DNA of 13,262 nucleotides, from NCBI GenBank assembly GCA_902803185.1, contig CADCOV010000073.1:1-13262 (forward strand). The letters are read 5' to 3'. The translations under genes and the position numbers were made by a program. The notes below the pieces were generated by a model that was not told where the DNA came from, searched no databases, and saw nothing but the letters and a program-made list of their open reading frames with translations. Shown piece by piece: positions 1 to 5,805 of the stretch. Numbering within the stretch: the stretch's first letter is position 1; the number at the start of each line of letters is the position of its first letter. The stretch is from an uncultured Eubacteriales bacterium (GTDB taxonomy: Bacteria > Bacillota > Clostridia > Peptostreptococcales > Anaerovoracaceae).

Positions 1-136
1 CCTCCGGATCCTCCGCGAACTCGAAGTCCGCGATGCAGATGGTGTTCACGATGCTTCCGGTCCCTCTGCGGCCGGCAATCAGTTCGAACCCGTTGAGGCT
101 TTTCAGCTTGATGATGTCGTTCAGCTTGATAGTCAT
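1..136 (-). CDS. PucR-type transcriptional regulator, N-terminal fragment (cut by window edge)
   Basis: Only the first 45 codons are present; the gene runs off the left edge. The protein begins MTIKLNDIIKLKSLNGFEL and continues with an AGRRGTGSIVNTICIADFEF stretch. This matches the start of the PucR N-terminal domain, where a short 'recruit to a domain' helix is followed by a 'l.aG..g....V..v.v.d' pattern. PucR-family proteins are usually transcription activators with a C-terminal helix-turn-helix, but that part is not in the window. The ATG at 136 is chosen because AGAGGTGA lies just upstream. It is the last visible gene behind the 132-residue unknown gene and may share its transcript. The family call is from sequence pattern alone. 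Confidence 0.6.
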   Translation of the reverse strand, partial: MTIKLNDIIKLKSLNGFELIAGRRGTGSIVNTICIADFEFAEDPE

Positions 137-166
137 TCATTCACCTCTTTTTCCAAAGTCAAGTAA

Positions 167-232
167 TCATATCTCACGCCAGGGGTCCTGAACATGGATC
201 GTGCCGCAATAAAAAGCGTCCTCCTTCTTCAT
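167..232 (-). CDS. Possible 21-codon small ORF between the unknown gene and the PucR-type gene
   Basis: An ATG overlaps the TGA stop of the upstream 132-residue gene (ATGA) and opens a 21-codon frame beginning MKKEDAFYCG and ending QDPWREI, then TGA. The same frame continues for nine more codons (LLDFGKRGE) to a second TGA that abuts the ATG of the PucR-type gene. No ribosome binding site precedes its ATG, although an AAGGAGG lies inside it. It could be a coupled micropeptide, a decayed small gene or chance. The nine codons past the first TGA mostly end in A or T, unlike the neighbouring genes. Low confidence. Confidence 0.2.
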   Translation of the reverse strand: MKKEDAFYCGTIHVQDPWREI

Positions 233-627
233 ATGATCAGTAGATTATGTGCCACCTGATAGAGGAACCGCTGTTTCCAGATCCTCCACATGCGGTTCGG
301 GAACGTGGTCCCCGGATTCTTCATAACGATGTTACTGATCACATAGGAACGATACTCCCGCGGAATGGTCATGAGGGCCCGGCGGATGCCTTCCACCCTC
401 TGTTCCAGGATCATGCGTTCCTTTCTTCTGTCATCCCTGTCGGAACCGGTCAGGTACGGTGCGGCCGCCTCCTTCACCGAATCTCCGCGGGATGCGTCTT
501 CGGCCTCCAGCTCTCTGAGCCTTCCTGCCATCCTCTCGAAATCACGAACCGCCCAAATGCTCTGGTAATACACCTCATTGGGCATCACATACTCTGCCAG
601 CTTGGTTTGCTGCCATTCTCTTGCCAT
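229..627 (-). CDS. Hypothetical protein, 132 residues, function unknown
   Basis: I do not recognise a named family. The protein is soluble, charged and mostly helical in appearance. An N-terminal part (MAREWQQTKLAEYVMP) is followed by an acidic/basic central helix rich in R, E and D (about residues 28-85). The C-terminal third is aromatic and basic (IPREYRSYVISNIV, then FPNRMWRIWKQRFLYQVAH), a layout seen in small nucleic-acid-associated proteins, but no defined motif supports that. No signal peptide or membrane segment is visible. The ATG at 627 has an AAGGAGA site about 10 bases upstream and a candidate promoter with inverted repeats before it. It is followed closely by the PucR-type regulator, which may be its partner. 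The reading frame is well supported; the function is not. Confidence 0.75.
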   Translation of the reverse strand: MAREWQQTKLAEYVMPNEVYYQSIWAVRDFERMAGRLRELEAEDASRGDSVKEAAAPYLTGSDRDDRRKERMILEQRVEGIRRALMTIPREYRSYVISNIVMKNPGTTFPNRMWRIWKQRFLYQVAHNLLII

Positions 628-664
628 AATAACAAAATCTCCTTTCCCTCATTCCCCACTTTTA

Positions 665-694
665 TTCTTACCACAAAATGACATGTTTTGTCAA
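665..694 (-). promoter_or_regulatory. Candidate promoter for the 132-residue unknown gene
   Basis: A perfect TTGACA (-35) occupies 689-694. About 18 bases on is TAAGAA (665-670), a weak -10 match. It lies directly after the terminator of the upstream operon and about 40-70 bases before the ATG, which is where a promoter is expected. The weak -10 suggests either an activator-dependent promoter or only a moderate call. Confidence 0.45.
673..693. promoter_or_regulatory. Overlapping inverted repeats in the candidate promoter (possible operator)
   Basis: Two interleaved inverted repeats occur. One is ACAAAA-N7-TTTTGT (673-691) and the other is TGACA-N5-TGTCA (679-693). They fill the spacer and overlap the -35 element at 689-694. 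This placement is typical of a repressor or activator site, but no regulator can be assigned from the sequence. The nearby PucR-type protein is a possible candidate by position only. Confidence 0.35.
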
Positions 695-696
695 TT

Positions 697-729
697 ATAA
701 AAAGAGAGCTTTCTTTCGAAAAGCTCTCT
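697..729 (-). terminator. Rho-independent terminator closing the MBL-gene operon
   Basis: On the minus strand a stem AGAGAGCTTT / AAAGCTCTCT (arms 720-729 and 703-712, 7-base loop) runs straight into TTTTTAT. It lies about 40 bases after the stop of the metallo-beta-lactamase gene. The stem is a perfect 10 bp with a good U-tract. Confidence 0.85.
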
Positions 730-768
730 CAATACTTGGCAAATATGGAGGAGGTTTTAAGTCTCCCT

Positions 769-2496
769 TCAGACCCGCTTCGGCTCCTTCGGCGCCGGTG
801 CGGCTTCGCTGCTCCCCTCCTCCGGGGACATCATCTCCTCGGAGATCGGCTTCTCGCTGACGGTGCTGCCCAGTTCCAGCGTGGCCTTCTCCAGCTCCTG
901 GATGATGTTGTTGATGGCCTGGATCTTCTCCTCGGACACGTCGTTGTCCATGGCCAGGTTGGCGTTGTACAGGATGGTCTCCAGGTCGCTGTGGATGTCG
1001 GAGATCTTGTTGCGGACGTTCTGGACCTCTTCGAAACGGACCTCCTGCCGTTCCGCTTCCGGCATGTTCGTCACGCTGGCGGTCTCCATATCCATCTCGA
1101 ACTCGGAGTTGCCGAGCACCACCACCGGCTCATAGCCCAGGCGCTCCTTTACCAGCTTGGCGAAGTCCTTCTTGGAATCCTCTTCGCCGTGGACGAGGAA
1201 GACCTTCTTCGGCGGCTGCTCGAAGGAGGCCAGCCAGGTGAACAGGCCGTTCTGGTCCGCGTGGCCGGAGAAGCCCTCCAGGTTGTAGATCTCCGCCTTG
1301 ACCTGGATCTCCTCGCCGAACAGGGTGACCTTGTCCACGCCTTCCACCAGGGCTCTTCCCAGGGTGCCCTGGGCCTGATAGCCCACGAAGACGATGCTGT
1401 TCTTCTCGTCCCAGAGGTTGTGCTTCAGGTGGTGGCGGATCCGGCCCGCTTCGCACATGCCGCTGGCGGAGATGATGACCTTCGCCTTGGTCATGGCGTT
1501 CAGGGCGCGGGAGTCGTCGCTGCTGCGGGTGAACTTCAGGTTCTTGAAATCCAGAGGGTTGTCGCCCTTCAGGATGTAATCTCTCGTCTCATCGTCGAAG
1601 ACCTGGGCGTTCCGGCGGAAGATCTCCGTAGCGCTGGTCGCCATCGGGGAATCGATGTAGACCGTGATGTCCTCCAGGGCTTCCCGGTACTCCGGCCTCT
1701 CGTTATAGAAGCGGTTGAACTCGAAGATGAGTTCCTGGGTGCGTCCCACCGCGAAGGCCGGGATCACCACGTTGCCGCCCCGCTTGATCGTTTTGATCAC
1801 GATGTCCAGAAGGTCTTCGATGCTCTGCAGGTTCTCGATGTGGTTGCGGTTGCCGTAGGTCGTCTCCATGATGACGTAGTCCGCATCTTTGATGTAGGTC
1901 GGATCCCTCAGGATCGGACGGTCCGTCATGCCCAGGTCGCCGGAGAATACGATCTTAGCCTCTTTTTCGTCCTCCTTGACCCAGATCTCGGTGATGGCGG
2001 AACCCAGGATGTGGCCGGCGTCGTTGAAGCAGATCTTGATCTCCGGGAAGAGCTCGATCTTCTGCTCGTAGCGGACCGGGACGACCAGCTGCAGCGCAGC
2101 CTCCGCGTCGGTGATGGTATAGAGTGGCTCCACCAGGTCCCTGCCGGCCCGCTCCTTCTTGCGGTTCTGCCACTCCGCTTCCTTCTCGTGGATGTAGGCG
2201 CTGTCCCGCAGCATGATCTGCAGAAGATCCGCCGTGGCGTCTGTGCAGTAGATCGGCCCGGTGTATCCCCTCTTGACCAGCAGCGGCAGCCTGCCGCAGT
2301 GATCGATGTGGGCGTGGGACAGGACCACGCACTCGACTTCAGCGACGTCGAACGGGAACGGTTCCGCGTTCATGGCCTCCTCCGCCTTGCCACCCTGGAA
2401 CTGTCCGCAGTCCAGCAGGATCTTGTGGTTCCCCGCTGACAGCAGATGACAGGAGCCCGTGACTCCGGACGACGCACCGCAAAATTGAATCTTCAT
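769..2496 (-). CDS. MBL-fold / beta-CASP RNase-like metallohydrolase (YSH1/CPSF73-like)
   Basis: This is a 575-residue protein with the layout of the beta-CASP branch of metallo-beta-lactamases, which contains RNases and mRNA-processing nucleases. The N-terminal MBL domain shows the zinc signature SHAHIDHCG (H61, H63, D65, H66), a later DAGHILGSA (H162) and SGDLG (D187). The beta-CASP insert covers roughly residues 210-385 with IISASGMCEAGRIRHH near 341-356. The RMMBL-like end shows the FSGHADQ and FLVHGE histidines (H412, H436). A tail of about 100 residues after 470 looks helical and acidic (SDLETILYNANLAMD) and ends in a Pro/Ala/Glu-rich stretch. This class acts as an endo- or exonuclease in the cytoplasm; the exact substrate is inferred only. 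The ATG at 2496 has GGGAGGA upstream. It is the last gene of the four-gene set and follows glpP by 36 bases. Confidence 0.9.
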   Translation of the reverse strand: MKIQFCGASSGVTGSCHLLSAGNHKILLDCGQFQGGKAEEAMNAEPFPFDVAEVECVVLSHAHIDHCGRLPLLVKRGYTGPIYCTDATADLLQIMLRDSAYIHEKEAEWQNRKKERAGRDLVEPLYTITDAEAALQLVVPVRYEQKIELFPEIKICFNDAGHILGSAITEIWVKEDEKEAKIVFSGDLGMTDRPILRDPTYIKDADYVIMETTYGNRNHIENLQSIEDLLDIVIKTIKRGGNVVIPAFAVGRTQELIFEFNRFYNERPEYREALEDITVYIDSPMATSATEIFRRNAQVFDDETRDYILKGDNPLDFKNLKFTRSSDDSRALNAMTKAKVIISASGMCEAGRIRHHLKHNLWDEKNSIVFVGYQAQGTLGRALVEGVDKVTLFGEEIQVKAEIYNLEGFSGHADQNGLFTWLASFEQPPKKVFLVHGEEDSKKDFAKLVKERLGYEPVVVLGNSEFEMDMETASVTNMPEAERQEVRFEEVQNVRNKISDIHSDLETILYNANLAMDNDVSEEKIQAINNIIQELEKATLELGSTVSEKPISEEMMSPEEGSSEAAPAPKEPKRV

Positions 2497-2532
2497 GTTT
2501 CCTCCCTGCCGGCAAGCCGGCTCCCGATACGG

Positions 2533-3090
2533 TCAGATGACCAGGTTCCAAAGTGATGTCTCTCCGGTGGAAACGATGTCCGCACCGGCCTTCAAAGCCG
2601 TCCTGACTTCTTCTTCCGTCTCAATGATGCCGCCGGCGATGATCGGCATGTCGGCCAGCTGCCGGAATTCCCGGATCTTCTTCGTCACGATGCCCGGCAT
2701 GAGTTCGATGATGTCCGGTTTGGAAAGCCGGATCGACTCCACCGAGGTCTGCAGCGAGTGGGAATCCACCAGGAAAAAACGCTGGACCGTGATCAGGTCA
2801 AACTCTCTCGCCATTCTCACGATGTTGGTCCGCGTGGTCAGGACCCCGTCCACGCCCTGCCGGGCGAGGAACTCCAGGCCAGCCCTGTCCTTGCCGATCC
2901 CTTCCGCGAAATCGACGTGGACGAAGACCTTCTTTCCGGCGCTGTGGATCTCCTTCACGCTCTGATGCACCGTGATGATGTTGGAATGCAGAAGGAAGAT
3001 CACGTCGACCCTGGACTTCAGCGCTGTGCTGAAATCCTTCTCTGTACGGATCGCCGCCGCGATCTTCTTGTCCGTCACATTATATACCAT
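2533..3090 (-). CDS. glpP: GlpP-like glycerol-3-phosphate responsive antiterminator
   Basis: This is a 185-residue TIM-barrel-like protein of the GlpP family. In Bacillus these proteins bind glycerol-3-phosphate and the leader RNA of glp genes to prevent early termination. Family features are an N-terminus MVYNVTDKKIAAAIRT, a KKVFVHVDFAEGI strand, TTRTNIVRMA, QRFFLVDSHSL, IELMPGIV, and a C-terminal phosphate-site region IIAGGIIETEEEV with STGETSLW. The ATG at 3090 is chosen because it matches the usual GlpP start and GGGAG lies 10 bases upstream. A TTG at 3114, overlapping the stop of the PHP gene, would add eight residues. No glpF, glpK or glpD is near, so its target lies elsewhere or it has another role. 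It sits between a PHP phosphoesterase and a beta-CASP RNase-like gene. Confidence 0.87.
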   Translation of the reverse strand: MVYNVTDKKIAAAIRTEKDFSTALKSRVDVIFLLHSNIITVHQSVKEIHSAGKKVFVHVDFAEGIGKDRAGLEFLARQGVDGVLTTRTNIVRMAREFDLITVQRFFLVDSHSLQTSVESIRLSKPDIIELMPGIVTKKIREFRQLADMPIIAGGIIETEEEVRTALKAGADIVSTGETSLWNLVI

Positions 3091-3110
3091 TTCTCTCACT
3101 CTCCCAGGTA

Positions 3111-3896
3111 TCAACGCTTCCGGAGCGGCTCCTTGTCCCCGTGGAAGTCGGAGCCCTTCGTCATATTCAGATGATATTTCTCAGCCAGTTCTACCAGCAT
3201 AAGAGACTCTTCGTGGTTCGCCGACGGATGGAAGCACTCCAGCCCCCGGATCCCCAGTTTCTTCAGGTCCCGCAGCAAAGCGTCCAGCCTGTCCCGGAAC
3301 CCCTCCTCCCGGGGCGAAAGCTCCCGGATCTTGAATGGATGGGCCAGGACCGGCGTGCCGCCGGCCTCCCGGATGATCTCGATGGCCTCCTCCGTGGAGA
3401 TCCGCTCCCGCGGGATCCCCTCCAGCAGAGCGAAGGGATCCTCGAGTTCGTATCCCTTGGCCAGAAGCGCTCTGACCACGTCGGGCTTGCCGATGTAATC
3501 CCCCGGCTTCTTTGGCAGGTCCTTCTCGGAGATGTCGTAGCCCATCTCCCTGAGGCGCGCGAGCATCCTGACGTTCCGGTCCGCCCTCGTGGCCTTGAGA
3601 AACTCGCACTTCCGGAGAAGCCTTTCGTTAGACGGGTCGATCCGGTATCCCAGGATGTGGAGCTCCGTCATCCTGCCGTCCCTGACGTATTCCGACGAGA
3701 ACTCGATGCCCGGAAGCACCTCGATCTTGAGGGCTTTGCCGGCGATCTGGGCCTCACGGATGCCGCCGATGCCGTCGTGATCCGTGATGGCGATGATGTC
3801 GTATCCCTCATCCTTAAATTTCGTTACCACATCCACCGGCTCCATCGTGCCGTCGGAGTAGATGGTGTGTATGTGAAGGTCGATCTTGAATTCCAA
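3111..3896 (-). CDS. PHP-domain phosphoesterase (RNase AM / YciV-TrpH-like)
   Basis: This is a 261-residue single-domain PHP protein. Metal-binding motifs appear in the expected order: DLHIHT (H8, H10), SDG (D15), AITDHDG (H40), LPGIEFSSE (E65), ELHILGY (H80), LAHP (H186) and a C-terminal GSDFHGD (D250, H252). The length and the N-terminal 'HIHTIYSDGT' form match the YciV/TrpH group, whose members hydrolyse 3',5'-nucleotide bisphosphates and remove nucleotides from RNA 5' ends. That activity is inferred from the family. The start is TTG at 3896, supported by AGGAG seven bases upstream. No ATG or GTG gives a better fit. The ribosome binding site overlaps the final TAG of the upstream membrane protein frame (TAGGAG), so the two genes look translationally coupled. 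Confidence 0.88.
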   Translation of the reverse strand: MEFKIDLHIHTIYSDGTMEPVDVVTKFKDEGYDIIAITDHDGIGGIREAQIAGKALKIEVLPGIEFSSEYVRDGRMTELHILGYRIDPSNERLLRKCEFLKATRADRNVRMLARLREMGYDISEKDLPKKPGDYIGKPDVVRALLAKGYELEDPFALLEGIPRERISTEEAIEIIREAGGTPVLAHPFKIRELSPREEGFRDRLDALLRDLKKLGIRGLECFHPSANHEESLMLVELAEKYHLNMTKGSDFHGDKEPLRKR

Positions 3897-3906
3897 TCCA
3901 ATGCTC

Positions 3907-4569
3907 CTAATAAAAGATCCGCTGCGCCTTCGTGAAATGGCTGTGGATGTACAGCGAGATGCCGATCGCGGCGATGCAGACCGCCAGAACGAAGATCGCC
4001 ACCGCGTGGTTGAGCGGCGTGCCCAGCAGATGCCTGAGCAGGGAGTCCTCCCCCAGATCCACGCCGATCAGCAGGTTGTACATGCGGACGCAGAAGGCGT
4101 CCTAGCGCACCAGGAAGAACCCGGTCAGCGCGGCCACGGCGGATAGTCCCACGGCGACGTAGCCTCCGATCAGGCGCTCCTCCCTCTTACAGTTCCGGTA
4201 CAGCCAGATGTAGGCGAGCACCGACAAAGCCAGCAGCAGGATGCAGGCCAGAAGGGAGATCCCCAGGATCCTGCGGGCCTGCAGCATGACGGCAGACTCC
4301 TCGTCCTCGAACAGCGGGTCGAGGAACTTCCCGTTCTCCTCATAGACCTGGAACGGTTCCTTGCTGAAGCTGTTCAGATATCCGCAGACGTAATCCGCTA
4401 ACTCAGAGCCGGTGGTGCTGATCCCCAGTCCGCTGGTGACCTGGCTGTCGTTGAAGTGATAGACGTAGGTCTCCGAGAACCGTAGGGATACGTTGAGGCC
4501 GAGGAGCAGGATCGAAAGCGGCAGCGCGATCATGAGAACGACGTGTCCTATGATTTTCAGATATCGCAT
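3907..4569 (-). pseudogene. DUF1461/TIGR01906-type membrane protein interrupted by an in-frame TAG
   Basis: The ATG at 4569 opens a 155-codon frame that ends at TAG (4102-4104). Directly beyond it the same frame stays open for 64 more codons (DAFCVRMYNLLIGVDLGEDS onward, ending TKAQRIFY) to TAG at 3907-3909. Of these 64 codons, 58 end in G or C, like the real genes here. The combined layout fits the DUF1461 family: one N-terminal membrane helix (about 7-27), an outside domain ending DEESAVMLQARRIL, two helices (about 101-124 and 134-153), then a short outside loop and a last helix (NHAVAIFVLAVCIAAIGISL). The last stop overlaps the ribosome binding site of the PHP gene, which supports the longer original length. 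AGGAC precedes the ATG. The stop may be a true mutation or a sequence error; readthrough is less likely. The family call is moderate. Confidence 0.72.
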
Positions 4570-4589
4570 AACTAGTCCTGTCTCAATTC

Positions 4590-4616
4590 AAAAGGGAGGG
4601 CGGCGGGGCGCCCTCC
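4590..4616 (-). terminator. Likely terminator after hpt
   Basis: On the minus strand a GC-rich perfect 8-bp stem GGAGGGCG / CGCCCTCC (arms 4609-4616 and 4595-4602) with a 6-base loop is followed by CTTTTG. It begins five bases after the hpt stop. The U-tract is short, so some readthrough into the downstream membrane-protein operon is plausible. That operon has almost no room (about 20 bases) for its own promoter. Confidence 0.7.
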
Positions 4617-4620
4617 AGCG

Positions 4621-5151
4621 TTAGCCTTCTAAATAGCTGATGTATGGCAGGTTTCTGTATCTCTGGTCGAAATCGAGGCCGTAGCCGATGATGAACAGAT
4701 CATCGACGGTGAACCCCACGTAATCCGGCGTCACGTCGGCGATGCGGCGGGACGGCTTGTCCAGCAGCGTGCAGATGCGGACGCTCTTCGGGTTGCGGTC
4801 AGAGAGATAGTCCTTGAGGAACTTCAGGGTGTTCCCCGTGTCCACGATGTCCTCGATGATGATGACGTTCTGGTCGTAGAGGTTCATCGAGACGTCCTTG
4901 GTCACCTTCACGACGCCGCTGCTGGTCCTGCTGGAACCGTAGCTGCTGGCGGCGATGAAATCGATGGCCGTATCCAGCGTGATGGCTTTCATGATATCCG
5001 CCATCCATACCACGGAACCCTTCAGGGTGCCGAGAAGGATGACGCTCTCCCCTTTATAATCCTCCGAGATCTGCTGACCCAGCTCATGCGCTCTCTGCCG
5101 GATCTGGTCTTCTGTCAGCAGGATCTTTCCGATGGTTTCCTGATTTTGCAT
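4621..5151 (-). CDS. hpt: Hypoxanthine phosphoribosyltransferase
   Basis: This is a 176-residue purine salvage enzyme that converts hypoxanthine (and often guanine) plus PRPP to IMP/GMP in the cytoplasm. The PRPP-binding signature VIIIEDIVDTGNTL lies at residues 96-109. The LKGS loop lies near 43-46, the flexible-loop segment SSYGSSRTSSG near 69-79, and the C-terminal base-pocket region VDDLFIIGYGLDFDQRYRNL near 149-168. The length is typical. The ATG at 5151 is preferred. An upstream TTG at 5193 would add 14 residues with no family match and falls inside the probable -10 element of the promoter. The ribosome binding site (GGGGGA) is modest. In many Firmicutes hpt sits with tilS and ftsH; here it follows engB with its own promoter and terminator. 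Confidence 0.95.
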   Translation of the reverse strand: MQNQETIGKILLTEDQIRQRAHELGQQISEDYKGESVILLGTLKGSVVWMADIMKAITLDTAIDFIAASSYGSSRTSSGVVKVTKDVSMNLYDQNVIIIEDIVDTGNTLKFLKDYLSDRNPKSVRICTLLDKPSRRIADVTPDYVGFTVDDLFIIGYGLDFDQRYRNLPYISYLEG

Positions 5152-5192
5152 ATAAGTCCCCCAATCGCTCAGTGCAGTCCTATTCCAATTCA

Positions 5193-5221
5193 ATTCTACA
5201 CCAAACGGGCAGAACTGTCAC
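5193..5221 (-). promoter_or_regulatory. Probable hpt promoter
   Basis: GTGACA (-35, 5216-5221) and TAGAAT (-10, 5193-5198) are separated by exactly 17 bases. Each matches the sigma-A consensus at five of six positions. The -35 overlaps the TAG stop of engB. It predicts a leader of about 35 bases before the hpt ATG and argues against the TTG start. Confidence 0.65.
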
Positions 5222-5805
5222 TACCTTATTGCCGCTTCGATGGCCTCCAGGAGCTGATCCGCCCCGGTCCGCTTGAGGGAGGAGACCGGGATCAGAAGGT
5301 CCTCCTTCGTCAATCCCAGCTTCTTCCTGATCGCGGCCATGTTGCGCTGCCGCTCGTTGCCGGAGACCTTGTCCGCCTTCGTGGCGACGACGATGCCGTC
5401 GAGGCCGCAGCCCCTGAGATACTCGTACATCTGCACGTCGAGGGCTGTCGGCTCGTGGCGGATGTCCACCAGCTGGACCACCGCCTTGAGCGTCCCCCTC
5501 TTCTCAAAGAAGCTCGCCATCATGGTGTCCCAGCCCGCCGTGGTCTCCCTGGAGACCTTGGCGTAGCCGTAGCCCGGCAGGTCCACGATCCTCAGCGCAT
5601 CGTTGATGAGGTAGAAATTGATGGTCCTGGTCTTTCCCGGACTGCCGCTGACCCTGGCCAGGTTCTTCCTCCCGGTCAAAAAGTTCAGGAGCGAGGATTT
5701 CCCCACGTTGGAGCGGCCGACAAAGGCCACCTCCGGCAGGTCCTCCGGCGGGTATTGCTGCGGCTTCACCGCAACGGTCTCCAATTCTGCTTTCGTGATC
5801 TTCAT
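5221..5805 (-). CDS. engB: Ribosome biogenesis GTP-binding protein EngB (YsxC/YihA)
   Basis: This is a 194-residue single-domain TRAFAC GTPase that assists assembly of the large ribosomal subunit. The GTPase motifs are all present: G1 GRSNVGKS (30-37), the G2 threonine region SPGKTRTINF (55-64), G3 DLPGYG (75-80), G4 TKAD (142-145) and G5 SSLK (175-178). GYGYAKVS after G3 is typical for EngB. The length matches the family. The ATG overlaps the lon stop (ATGA, 5802-5805), so translation is probably coupled to lon, and no strong ribosome binding site is visible. The lon-engB pair is widely conserved in Firmicutes. The gene ends in TAG, which shows that TAG works as a normal stop in this genome. 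Confidence 0.97.
   Translation of the reverse strand: MKITKAELETVAVKPQQYPPEDLPEVAFVGRSNVGKSSLLNFLTGRKNLARVSGSPGKTRTINFYLINDALRIVDLPGYGYAKVSRETTAGWDTMMASFFEKRGTLKAVVQLVDIRHEPTALDVQMYEYLRGCGLDGIVVATKADKVSGNERQRNMAAIRKKLGLTKEDLLIPVSSLKRTGADQLLEAIEAAIR

Noticed and set aside
688..2439. Long plus-strand open frame opposite the MBL gene
   Set aside because: It mirrors the minus-strand gene, has a low-complexity L/V/D/R composition and no domain. It arises from the strong G/C third-position bias of the real gene.
2508..2521. Small GC-rich hairpin (GCCGG-CAAG-CCGGC) before the MBL gene
   Set aside because: It is only 5 bp with no U-tract and lies in a short intergenic gap. It is too small to call a terminator or riboswitch.
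4102..4104. Genome-wide reassignment of TAG to a sense codon
   Set aside because: engB ends at its normal length with TAG, and the extended membrane frame itself ends in TAG, so TAG serves as a stop here.
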